A DNA stretch of 64,000 nucleotides, taken from positions 1 through 64,000 of the forward strand of contig NZ_JACOPV010000012.1 of NCBI RefSeq assembly GCF_016881005.1, read 5' to 3'. Made by a program: the position numbers and the translations under genes. The stretch's first letter is position 1. Each line of letters opens with the position of its first letter. The notes beneath the pieces are model-generated. The model did no database searches. It saw only the letters and a list, made by a program, of their open reading frames with translations, and was not told where the DNA came from. Origin of the DNA: Pseudomonas arcuscaelestis. Its GTDB lineage: Bacteria; Pseudomonadota; Gammaproteobacteria; Pseudomonadales; Pseudomonadaceae. Below are positions 15,039 to 24,013 of this stretch, piece by piece.

Positions 15039-16571
15039 GTGAATATTGCCAATTGGTTGCAGGCTGCCGGGCAACGCTGGCCGGAGCGCCCGGCGCTGTT
15101 TGAGGGGCACCGGCAGATTGCCGATTACCGCACTTTTGCCAATCGTGCGCGCGGTTTGGCGTTGCAGTTGGTTCACGAGCATGGAGTTCGCCCCGGTGAG
15201 CGTGTAGCACTGCTCATGAAGAACTGCTGCGAGTACCTGGAGTTGATGTATGCCGTCTGGTGGATCGGTGCCGTAGCGGTGCCGATCAATTGCAAGCTGC
15301 ATCGCAGCGAGGCGGGCTGGATTGCCGACAACGCCGAGGCGAAGCTGATCTTCACTGACGACGGCCAGGTCTTTGCGCCCGGCGAGCTGGCTGAGGGTTG
15401 CTGCGAGCAGGCCGGGCGCGGGCGCGTGGTGGCCGATGTTGGCGCTGCACTGGCAACACCCTACACCTGCACGGCCGATCATTTGGCCTGGTTGTTCTAT
15501 ACCTCGGGCACCACCGGACGCTCCAAGGGGGTGATGCTTTCTCACGGCAACCTGACGGCGATGTCTCTGTGCTACCCAGTGGATGTTGATCCCGTCAACG
15601 CTGACGATGCCGTGGTGTATGCAGCACCGATGTCACATGGCGCCGGCTTGTACAACTTCATACATGTGCGTTGTGGTGCCCGGCACGTGGTGCCGGCGTC
15701 GCGCGGCTTCAAGGCGCAAGAAGTGTTCGACCTGGCTGCCCGGCTGGGCGATGTTTCGTTGTTTGCCGCGCCGACCATGGTCAAGCGTATGGTCGAGCAG
15801 GCGCGCGTGCTCGGCTATGCCGGAGACGGGATCAAAACCATTGTCTACGGTGGTGCGCCGATGTACCTGGCGGATTTGCAGGATGCCGTGGACACCTTCG
15901 GTGCGCGTCTGGTGCAGATTTACGGCCAGGGCGAGAGCCCGATGACCATCAGCGCCTTGCCCCGCGAAGTGATTGCTGGACGTCAGCGAGCGGATTGGGC
16001 CCGTGTTGCTGCTTCGGTGGGGTTGGCGCACTCGTGTGTCGATGTGCAGGTGCTCGATGGCGACCGTCGGCCATTGCCGCTCGGCCAGCCCGGGCAGATA
16101 GCGGTCCGTGGGCCGACGGTAATGCACGGCTACTGGCGCAACGAAGCGGCCAGCCGTGAAACCCTGGTCGATGGTTGGTTGCTGACAGGCGATATCGGCT
16201 TTCTCGACGAGCAGGGCTACCTGACCCTCACTGACCGGTGCAAGGACGTCATCATCTCTGGCGGCAGCAACGTGTATCCCCGCGAGGTTGAGGAAGTATT
16301 GGCGCTGCACCCCCAGGTGTTCGAGGTATGCGTTGTGGGTGAGGCGGATGAGCAGTGGGGCGAATCGGTGGTGGCCTTTGTGGTTGCCCGTGACGCGGAC
16401 CTGCTGGATGAGCGCGCACTGACTGCCTGGTTCATCGAACGCATGGCTTCGTTCAAGAAGCCGAAGAAGTATGTGTTTCTCGCCGAGCTGCCGAAAAACA
16501 GCTACGGCAAAGTACTCAAGACTGAACTGCGCCACTGGCTGAAGGAGGCCGCAAGCGCCGCCGTTTTGTAA
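15039..16571 (+). CDS. AMP-forming acyl-CoA synthetase (class I adenylate-forming)
   Basis: 510 residues from a GTG at 15039, with GGAGG at 15025-15030 inside the end of the thiolase gene, so the two are translationally linked. The AMP-binding signature 'YTSGTTGRSKGVMLSHG' is at about 153-169, 'YGGAPMY' and 'IYGQGESPMT' form the core, and 'LTGDIGFLDEQGYLTLTDR' leads into a C-terminal lid ending with the catalytic Lys region 'PKNSYGKVLK'. It converts an imported carboxylic acid to its CoA thioester for the neighbouring thiolase. The chain-length or aromatic preference cannot be read from the sequence. Confidence 0.88.
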   Translation: MNIANWLQAAGQRWPERPALFEGHRQIADYRTFANRARGLALQLVHEHGVRPGERVALLMKNCCEYLELMYAVWWIGAVAVPINCKLHRSEAGWIADNAEAKLIFTDDGQVFAPGELAEGCCEQAGRGRVVADVGAALATPYTCTADHLAWLFYTSGTTGRSKGVMLSHGNLTAMSLCYPVDVDPVNADDAVVYAAPMSHGAGLYNFIHVRCGARHVVPASRGFKAQEVFDLAARLGDVSLFAAPTMVKRMVEQARVLGYAGDGIKTIVYGGAPMYLADLQDAVDTFGARLVQIYGQGESPMTISALPREVIAGRQRADWARVAASVGLAHSCVDVQVLDGDRRPLPLGQPGQIAVRGPTVMHGYWRNEAASRETLVDGWLLTGDIGFLDEQGYLTLTDRCKDVIISGGSNVYPREVEEVLALHPQVFEVCVVGEADEQWGESVVAFVVARDADLLDERALTAWFIERMASFKKPKKYVFLAELPKNSYGKVLKTELRHWLKEAASAAVL

Positions 16572-16624
16572 GCGACTGTTGTAGGACCGCTTTCCATCAA
16601 TAAGAACAAGACAGGAATACTGCT

Positions 16625-17965
16625 ATGGCAAATCTTCAGCACAATCCGGCCCGGCAACGGCGGCGCGCGTTCATCGGAGCAACCTCCGGGCACCTGATCG
16701 AATGGTACGACTATGGCGTCTATGGCTTTTTGGCGGTGTACATCGGTCAGGCGTTTTTTGTTTCCGATGATCCGACCACCAGCCTGCTCAGCAGCTTTGC
16801 CGCCTTCGCCTTGAGTTTTTTCATCCGTCCCTTGGGCGGGTTGTTCTTCGGCCCATTGGCTGACAAGATCGGTCGGCGCAAAACCCTGATCACCGTGCTG
16901 GTGATGATGGCAGGCTCCACCTGCCTGCTGGGCATGCTGCCCACTTATGCGTCCATCGGCATCGCCGCACCGATTCTGTTGGTGTTGATCCGTTGTGTGC
17001 AGGGTTTTTCTGCCGGTGGCGAAATCGGCACCATTACCAGCTTTATCTCCGAGTATGCCGGGCCTGGGCGGCGCGGCTTCTCCACCTGCTGGTTGATGGT
17101 GACGGCGGTATTGGGCCTGGTGCTTGGCGGTGTGGTAGCCAACGGCATGACCTGGGCGCTGGGCGCTGAACTGATGCAGGATTGGGGCTGGCGCATTCCC
17201 TTTCTGGTAGCAGGCCCCATGGGTTTGATCTCTATGTACATCCGCCTGAAGCTTGAAGACAGCCCGGAGTTCCTTGCCTTGCAGAAAGCCGGAGAAACCT
17301 CCAAGGCGCCGTTGCGTGAAGTCTGGCAGTGGAAGCGGGCGATTGCATTGGTGTTTTTCATCATCACCCTGCACAGCTCGATTTTCTACCTGGTGCTGAC
17401 CTTTGCCTCGACCTACATGTCGCGCATTCTCAAGTTCGACAGTGGTACCACGCTGCTTTACGTGTTCATTGCCAGTCTATCGGCAGCTTTCGTCATGCCG
17501 TTTGGTGGCATGTTCACCGATAAATATGGGCGCAAGCCGTTTTTGATGGTGGTGGGGGTGTTGGCGACAGCGGCGATGTATTGGTTCTTCAAGGCTGCAC
17601 CAACAGCCACTGCGGCCTCCTTCTTCTATCCGCTGATGGCGGTGGCGATTCTGTTTGGTCTGTACGCTTCGTCCACCTACGCGACCATGAGTGAACTGCT
17701 GCCCACGCGGATTCGCTCGACGGGAATCGCGGTGGCCTACAACATTCCTGTGGCAGTGTTCGGCGGCAGTGCGCCGTTTATTTCAACCTGGTTGATTCAG
17801 CAGACCGGGGATATCTCATCGCCGTGGTACTTCTACATCGGCACCGGCATTGTGTCGCTGATTGCCTTGGTGGCGTTGCGCAAGGAGGATTTTGTGGCGT
17901 GCCACGGGGCAACGGAATCAGCGCCTGCCCAGGTCGATTTGAAGCTGGCGGGCACTGCGGTGTAG
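16625..17965 (+). CDS. MFS transporter, metabolite:H+ symporter (MHS) family
   Basis: 446 residues with twelve predicted hydrophobic helices. The N-terminus 'SGHLIEWYDYGVYGFLAVYI' is the hallmark of the MHS family (KgtP, ShiA, ProP relatives), and the loop 'DKIGRRKTLI' after helix 2 is the MFS signature. It likely imports an organic acid across the inner membrane for the ligase and thiolase encoded just upstream. It is followed by a hairpin at 17972-17991 that may end the operon. Confidence 0.88.
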   Translation: MANLQHNPARQRRRAFIGATSGHLIEWYDYGVYGFLAVYIGQAFFVSDDPTTSLLSSFAAFALSFFIRPLGGLFFGPLADKIGRRKTLITVLVMMAGSTCLLGMLPTYASIGIAAPILLVLIRCVQGFSAGGEIGTITSFISEYAGPGRRGFSTCWLMVTAVLGLVLGGVVANGMTWALGAELMQDWGWRIPFLVAGPMGLISMYIRLKLEDSPEFLALQKAGETSKAPLREVWQWKRAIALVFFIITLHSSIFYLVLTFASTYMSRILKFDSGTTLLYVFIASLSAAFVMPFGGMFTDKYGRKPFLMVVGVLATAAMYWFFKAAPTATAASFFYPLMAVAILFGLYASSTYATMSELLPTRIRSTGIAVAYNIPVAVFGGSAPFISTWLIQQTGDISSPWYFYIGTGIVSLIALVALRKEDFVACHGATESAPAQVDLKLAGTAV

Positions 17966-17971
17966 TGGGTA

Positions 17972-17991
17972 GGAGCGGGCTTGCCCGCTCC
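17972..17991. terminator. Hairpin after the MHS transporter (REP-like)
   Basis: GGAGCGGG / CCCGCTCC with a CTTG loop lies 7 bases past the transporter stop. There is no long T-tract, so it may be a REP element serving as an mRNA 3' stabiliser or weak terminator. Confidence 0.5.
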
Positions 17992-18154
17992 TTGAAGCGC
18001 AAGATTAGCTGCAATGAGGTAGGAAATACTCGCGATAAGAAACAGCACTCGCTGAAGACGTTCGCTATTAACGAAGTGCGGTTGTTATGTTTTTGAAACA
18101 CTATTGTTTTGGCGCATTTTAAAAACATAGGGAATGTTGGAAATCTAACTAAGC

Positions 18155-21100
18155 ATGAACTTTAGTGAGGGGGTGGATCCAGAGGGATTGATCGTGAAGC
18201 CTACTGACGCGCCCCCCCTGATTAAATTGCCCCTCCAGCCCTCTGCCGATTCTGCCTCAATTGCACCTGCGCCCCTGCCGGTGTCAACCAGTCGCGGTAT
18301 CCATGCTGGGTCAACCAGCACCCTGGACAACATACGCGTGCTGAAAACCTGGCAATTGGCACCCGCCGCGCGTGCCAGTGAGGCACCGCGCAGTGAAACA
18401 TTGCACGATCCCCATGCCTTGCTGGCGCTGGATGCCAATGACGGCTCGACCATTTATATTCGCGCCGATGCGTTGGTCGAGCAGTTGCGTCGAACCCGGC
18501 CAGATGTTGTCGACAGGGACGGTTCGGTCGATTTTGCCCGCTTTATAGACATCCAGGGCAAGAACCGTGGCGCTGCGGACTGGGTCTGGCGGCAAGTCCG
18601 GCAACTGGTGCTGGACGATGATGGCATCACTGACCTGGCCAAGCAGATTTTCAACCGCAAAGCGACTGACATGGCTGTCGACTGGGCTGCGCAGAAGGGT
18701 GCGAGTGCACTGATGGAAGCCATTGAACGGCAGTTGGCCGGTGAGCCCGGTCTTTACCGCTGGAACGGTGGGCTGTTGAATCCCCATGATCTGATTGCAA
18801 GCGACAAGGTGCTGCAGGTCGATAAACCTATCTTGTTGTTCATTCATGGCACGGGCTCACACACGCTGGGCAGCTTCGGTGAGTTGCCGGCAACGGCAGC
18901 CTGGAAAGATCTGCAATTGAAGTTCGGCACCCAGATTGTCGGTCTTGAGCATCGCACGTTCTCGCAAAGCCCCATTACCAATGCCTTGCAAGCGCTGGTT
19001 CATTTGCCGACGAAGGCGCGGGTGCAGTTGGTCAGTCATTCACGCGGCGGATTGGTTGCCGATCTGTTGTGCATGGACCCCTATGATCCGCACTTGCCAC
19101 AGTGGATCGCGCATTACCGCCGTGAACCGCGTCCCGATGAAGTCGAGCGGGAAAAACAAGATCCGGCGTTAACCGCGCAGCGCCTGGAGTTTGCACAAGC
19201 AGAGCGGGCCAAACTCCAGAACCTTGTAGACCTGCTCAAGGCCAAGCAGCTCGATATAACCCATTATGTGCGCGTGGCTGCTCCTGCCCGTGGCACGGCC
19301 TTGCTGTCGGATAACCTCGATGTGTTCCTCTCCTGCCTGCTGAGTCTGGTGCGCAAGTTTGCCACCTGGGGTATTGGTGCGGCGGTGGGCGCCGTGGCTA
19401 CACCTGCCGCCGGCAGTGCCACCGCTCAGCTCGCTTCGCGCAGCCTGAAGCTGCTGGAACGGGTGGTGCTGGAGATCGCTGACAAACGGATGCAACCGCA
19501 AGTGGTGCCTGGCATCGAGGCCATGCTGCCAGAGGCGCCAATGGCCATGTTGCTGGCGCGTGCTGCACCACTGCCGAAGCTGAAAATGGCCATCGTTGCC
19601 GGTGATACCGAGGATTCGGCCAGCGGGATTGTGCAACGCATTGGCTACATGTTCGTCAATTGGGCGTTGTTTGATCGTGCTCGCAACGACCTGGTGGTCA
19701 ACACCGACTCCATGTATGGCGGCTTGTTCGATCATGCCAAGGAGGCGCACGCCATGGCGGTCGAAGGGCCGCAGGTCAATCACTTCCATTATTTCCGCGA
19801 CACCGTCAAATTTCGAAATCGTCCACTTCCCAGTAGCCTGAGCGACTGGCTGCTGGATCGGCTGACGATGACCCGGGGCGCCGAACCTTCATCAGCTCGG
19901 GGCGCTGACAGCGTCGACACGGTGAAAGTGTATGTCGAAGGTCAGCCTGCGGTGTTCCTGATACCGGGGATAATGGGTAGCAGCTTGGGCGTAGGCGACG
20001 AAATTTTCTGGCTTGATCCCCTAAAGCTTGCCTTGAGGGGGCTGGGCAGCATCGCCATCGATGAGCCGCGGATCAGCAGCAAGGACCTGATGAGGTTGGC
20101 GTATGGGGATCTGTACAAGTATCTCGATAAGGCCCACAACGTTATTGCCCACTACTACGATTGGCGCCTGCCGCTGGAGGACCTGGGTGCGCAACTGGCA
20201 GTCAGGTTACGCGATCAACTCAAGAAGCATCCCACTTCCAGCATTCGCCTGCTCGCGCACAGCATGGGCGGCTTGGTGATACGTGCCGCTTTCAGGCAAG
20301 ACCCCGATCTATGGAAAGACCTGATAACCCAAGCCGATGGGCTGGTGATCATGCTGGGCACCCCCAACCAGGGTGCCTACTCCATGGTGGAAACACTGCT
20401 GGGGCAGTCCGACACCATTCGTATGCTGGCCCGGGTGGACCTTAAGAACAACTTGTCGGAGATCCTGAAAATCGTCGCCGACTTTCCTGGAGCGTTGCAC
20501 CTGTTGCCTGCCCCAGGGTTTGTCGATATCGGCGGGCACAGTCCGGTGGACTTTTTCGCGGCGGCCAGCTGGAGCCAGTTGGCCCTGAAGAACGATGATT
20601 TCTGGTTCGGTAAAGAGCTGGGAGCCCGGCATCGCGCGGCAGCGCTCAAGCAAGTGCAGGAGCATTGGCAGCGCCTGGCAGATAACAGTTGGATCGAGCT
20701 TGCGCCTGAGCGCATCAGTTATGTCTTTGGTCAGGGCAAGAACACGCCCTGTGGCTTGGACATCAGCGGCGAGCAACTGATGCTGCGCGGTACCTCGCAG
20801 GGCGACGGCACCGTGACCTGGCGCTCCGGCAAGTTGGGCAATCTGCCCGATAATCGTTACTGGTACATGCCCGTGGTGCACGGTGAACTGGCATCCACCA
20901 AGCACTATTTTGCCGAGATCGAGAGCTTGCTGCACAAGCGTACGCCTGCGCTGCTCAAGCGTCTGCCGAGTAGTCGTACAGCGGAGCGCAGCACGGCGCT
21001 GGTGAGTTTCCGAGGTGGGCCACCCGCCTATCCGGCCGATGCCCAGTTGCTGAGTCAGGTGCTCGGCAACAGCAGCAGCCTGGAGCCAAAACCAGAGCTG

Positions 21101-23998
21101 ACTACGCTGAAAATCAATGTTCTGGCGATGAACCTCAGTTGCGTGCAAGTGCCGCTGATCTGCGGTCACTACCGCGGCGACCCGATTTCCGGTGCCGAAG
21201 CGGCCGTCGATCAGACCCTGGTCAACGGTGCACTGACCCAACGCCAGCGCTTGGGCCTGTACTCTGGCGAACTGGGCAATACCACGGTGGTGCTGGTGCC
21301 GCGTACGGCTGCCGAGGTGAGCCGGGGGACGGGGCGGGGCGCGTTGATCATCGGTCTTGGCGAGATGGGTGAGCTGACCGCTGAAGTGGTGATCCAGGCG
21401 GTGCGCAGTGGCGTGTTGCGTTACTTGCTCAGTGCGGTGGACCAGTATGCCCAGGTTACCCGCCTGGACGACCCCAACAGACCCGATGATCTGCTGCCGT
21501 TGCATATTGCCAGTTTGCTGCTGGGGACCAATTCCAGTGCGCAGTTGACTGTAGAAGAGTCGATCCGCGCGGTGACCCTCGGGGTGCTGCAAGCCAACCG
21601 TGACTACGCCGCGGTTTGTGCCGGCCCCAAAGGCCGTGCAGCGGCGGTGACGCGCCTGGACATTGTCGAGATGTTTGTCGATGCCGCTATCTGTGCCAGC
21701 TACGCCGTAGCCAACCTGGACAGTGAGCTGGCGGGCGAACTGCAGCGCTTGAACAGTCGGCTGGAGGTGGCCCAGGCCGTGCAGTTTGGTGACGGTGCAA
21801 GGCCGCGCCTGAGCGTTACCCCTGCGGGTGACTACTGGCCACGCTTGCAGGTCAGCAGCGCCGACAGCCCTGGGCAACCGGCGAGCAGGGCTGAAGCCCG
21901 TTTCGACCGGCCGGCGCAACGCTTCAACTACCTGTACATGGGGCAACGTGCGCGCGTCGAGGCGGTCATCGACCAGCGTCAACCGGGCTTGCTGGAAAAG
22001 ATGGTCGACAGCGCCTTGCGCGGGCCGAACAGCACTCGCTACGACTCGGCGGCATTCTTTGGCAACAGCCTGTTCCAGTTGATGTTGCCCTTGGGCTTCA
22101 AGAGCGCGGTGCGCAAATCGGACAACCTGATTCTGGTGCTCGACGACAGCAGCGCCAACTTGCCATGGGAAATGCTCGAGACCGACGGTGTGCCGATGAT
22201 TTCGCGCACGCGTCTGGTGCGTCAGTTCATCACCCAGCGGTACCGCCGCGAAGTAATACGCACGGACCTGATGAACGCCTGCGTCATCGGCAACCCGGAT
22301 ACCCAGGGCTATTTCAAGCAGTTCAGGCCCAAAGGCGACGGGCCCTGGCCGGAACGCCTGGCAGACTTGCCCGGTGCCCTGCGTGAAAGCCAGGCGGTGG
22401 GCCAGGTGCTGGACGGCGCGGGTTACACCACCTGGAACCTGCCCGGTGGTTCCAGTGCGGTGGAGGTATTCGACCAACTGTTCGCCAGGCCTTACCGCGT
22501 TCTGGTGATCTGCGCCCATGGCGTGTATCGCAGCAAGGACAGCAACGGCCAACTGCGTAGCGGCGTGGTGTTGTCGGATGGCTTGCTGCTGACAGCTGCC
22601 GAGATCGATCGGATGGAAACTGTGCCGGACCTGGTGTTCCTCAGTTGCTGTCACCTGGGCAAGATCACCGTCGGTGAAGCGGGCGGCAACCGTTTGGCCG
22701 CGAGCCTGGCCCAAGAGCTGATCAACATGGGCGTGCGCTGTGTGGTCGCGGCGGGCTGGGAGGTCGATGACAGCGCCGCGTGCTGCTTCTGCGAGACCTT
22801 CTTCACGCGCTTGGCCATTCACGGCGAGCACTTTGCCGAGGCGATCAGTTGCGCACGTCTGGATACCCTCGAGCAGTTTCCCGCCTGTAATACCTGGGGC
22901 GCCTACCAAGCCTATGGCGACCCACTGTTCCAGCTCAGGTTGCTACCTCCCGGCGACAGCAACAACACCTGCTTGCGGGGCACTCCAGAACTGCTCGACT
23001 GGCTGGAAGGCCAGCGCTTGGCGGCGGCCAACACTGATGCCGCAACGTCGGCGACCGCGTTCGAGCAACTTCAGGAGCAGGTGCGCAGACGCCTTGAGGG
23101 GCTGCCGGACAGCTGGATCAACCAGGCCGAGGTTCAGTACGGCCTGGGGTTGCTGTACAGCGAATGGGATGACCCTGAGGCGTTGGCCGCTTCACGCAAA
23201 GCCCTGTTGCAGGCGTTGGCGCGCTTCAATGGTCGCGGCTGTGTACCAATGACCGCGGTGGAGAAACTGATTGATGTAGAGATTCGTCAGGCCTATCTCG
23301 TCGCCGATCCAGTCGACGGCACTGCGGTTGCTGATTTCAACGAGGCGGCCAGGTTGATCAAGGCCGCCATCCATCGTGCCGATCAGTTGAGTGATATGTG
23401 CGAGGACGTGCCGGGTGAATCGATTGCTCGCCGACAGGTCATGCGCGGGCGCGGCCTCAAGCGTCAAGCACATATAGCGCTACTGGAAAGCGTTACCCAG
23501 TCGCGCAATGAAGAATTGGATGGGCGCATCAGTCGAAGCCTTTTGGCAGCAAAGATGGCTTATGCAGTAGGGGAGGATAGGGACTCACCTGACTGGAATC
23601 CTTACGCGATGCTTAACCGGGTCCAGCTTGAGGTTATGTGCCTTTCGAAAAAGCTGTCGATTGAAGATCTTGAACGCTGTGAAACCGAAGCTCAGGCGCG
23701 TTACAAGCAGTCCTTCGGTGTGTTCGATGCAGTGATGAAGGCCGATGTACTGCTTACCCACTGGCTGATAGGGGTGACCCGAGGTGCCAATGCGGCGGGC
23801 GCGAAGCCTTGCACTGAACGCGAGCTCAACGACAGCTACGATGATGCGCTGGCCGGCCAGCGCATATCGGAGCGGCAGTTCGAGTCGGTGGTGCGTCAGT
23901 TGCAGATGATCGCCATTTGGCTGGCCTGGTCGCGGAAAGCACCCGAAGCCAAAGTGCTCGACAACATCGCCCGGGTCTTGAAGACCCGGCGCGGATAA
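18155..23998 (+). CDS. Giant protein: two alpha/beta-hydrolase (lipase-like) segments plus CHAT protease domain
   Basis: 1,947 residues from the ATG at 18155; a GTG at 18194 has a better ribosome binding site (AGAGGG, 18181-18186) and may be the true start. Hydrolase 1: 'FIHGTGSHTLGSF' near 228 and elbow SHSRGG (Ser296). Hydrolase 2: 'IPGIMGSSLG' near 603 and elbow AHSMGG (Ser703), like LCAT/triacylglycerol lipases. A further domain at about 1010-1260 precedes a C-terminal CHAT protease domain (about 1300-1610) with the His-Cys dyad at His1455 ('CAHG') and Cys1498/1499 ('SCCHLG'). The last 300 residues are helical. No signal peptide or membrane segments are seen. CHAT peptidases cut partner proteins in bacterial death and immunity pathways; joining one to lipase domains suggests regulated membrane damage. 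Role inferred. The gene stands alone, AT-rich upstream. Confidence 0.85.
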   Translation: MNFSEGVDPEGLIVKPTDAPPLIKLPLQPSADSASIAPAPLPVSTSRGIHAGSTSTLDNIRVLKTWQLAPAARASEAPRSETLHDPHALLALDANDGSTIYIRADALVEQLRRTRPDVVDRDGSVDFARFIDIQGKNRGAADWVWRQVRQLVLDDDGITDLAKQIFNRKATDMAVDWAAQKGASALMEAIERQLAGEPGLYRWNGGLLNPHDLIASDKVLQVDKPILLFIHGTGSHTLGSFGELPATAAWKDLQLKFGTQIVGLEHRTFSQSPITNALQALVHLPTKARVQLVSHSRGGLVADLLCMDPYDPHLPQWIAHYRREPRPDEVEREKQDPALTAQRLEFAQAERAKLQNLVDLLKAKQLDITHYVRVAAPARGTALLSDNLDVFLSCLLSLVRKFATWGIGAAVGAVATPAAGSATAQLASRSLKLLERVVLEIADKRMQPQVVPGIEAMLPEAPMAMLLARAAPLPKLKMAIVAGDTEDSASGIVQRIGYMFVNWALFDRARNDLVVNTDSMYGGLFDHAKEAHAMAVEGPQVNHFHYFRDTVKFRNRPLPSSLSDWLLDRLTMTRGAEPSSARGADSVDTVKVYVEGQPAVFLIPGIMGSSLGVGDEIFWLDPLKLALRGLGSIAIDEPRISSKDLMRLAYGDLYKYLDKAHNVIAHYYDWRLPLEDLGAQLAVRLRDQLKKHPTSSIRLLAHSMGGLVIRAAFRQDPDLWKDLITQADGLVIMLGTPNQGAYSMVETLLGQSDTIRMLARVDLKNNLSEILKIVADFPGALHLLPAPGFVDIGGHSPVDFFAAASWSQLALKNDDFWFGKELGARHRAAALKQVQEHWQRLADNSWIELAPERISYVFGQGKNTPCGLDISGEQLMLRGTSQGDGTVTWRSGKLGNLPDNRYWYMPVVHGELASTKHYFAEIESLLHKRTPALLKRLPSSRTAERSTALVSFRGGPPAYPADAQLLSQVLGNSSSLEPKPELTTLKINVLAMNLSCVQVPLICGHYRGDPISGAEAAVDQTLVNGALTQRQRLGLYSGELGNTTVVLVPRTAAEVSRGTGRGALIIGLGEMGELTAEVVIQAVRSGVLRYLLSAVDQYAQVTRLDDPNRPDDLLPLHIASLLLGTNSSAQLTVEESIRAVTLGVLQANRDYAAVCAGPKGRAAAVTRLDIVEMFVDAAICASYAVANLDSELAGELQRLNSRLEVAQAVQFGDGARPRLSVTPAGDYWPRLQVSSADSPGQPASRAEARFDRPAQRFNYLYMGQRARVEAVIDQRQPGLLEKMVDSALRGPNSTRYDSAAFFGNSLFQLMLPLGFKSAVRKSDNLILVLDDSSANLPWEMLETDGVPMISRTRLVRQFITQRYRREVIRTDLMNACVIGNPDTQGYFKQFRPKGDGPWPERLADLPGALRESQAVGQVLDGAGYTTWNLPGGSSAVEVFDQLFARPYRVLVICAHGVYRSKDSNGQLRSGVVLSDGLLLTAAEIDRMETVPDLVFLSCCHLGKITVGEAGGNRLAASLAQELINMGVRCVVAAGWEVDDSAACCFCETFFTRLAIHGEHFAEAISCARLDTLEQFPACNTWGAYQAYGDPLFQLRLLPPGDSNNTCLRGTPELLDWLEGQRLAAANTDAATSATAFEQLQEQVRRRLEGLPDSWINQAEVQYGLGLLYSEWDDPEALAASRKALLQALARFNGRGCVPMTAVEKLIDVEIRQAYLVADPVDGTAVADFNEAARLIKAAIHRADQLSDMCEDVPGESIARRQVMRGRGLKRQAHIALLESVTQSRNEELDGRISRSLLAAKMAYAVGEDRDSPDWNPYAMLNRVQLEVMCLSKKLSIEDLERCETEAQARYKQSFGVFDAVMKADVLLTHWLIGVTRGANAAGAKPCTERELNDSYDDALAGQRISERQFESVVRQLQMIAIWLAWSRKAPEAKVLDNIARVLKTRRG

Positions 23999-24013
23999 TC
24001 GCACGACTGCTGG

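Noticed and set aside
14062-15210. 382-codon minus-strand frame across the thiolase gene
   Set aside because: Antisense shadow of the thiolase; the plus strand carries all catalytic motifs.
20309-22909. 866-codon minus-strand frame inside the CHAT/lipase gene
   Set aside because: It is the mirror of a GC-rich coding gene with clear domain motifs on the plus strand; the antisense protein has no recognisable domains and is His/Gln-rich, as such shadows are.
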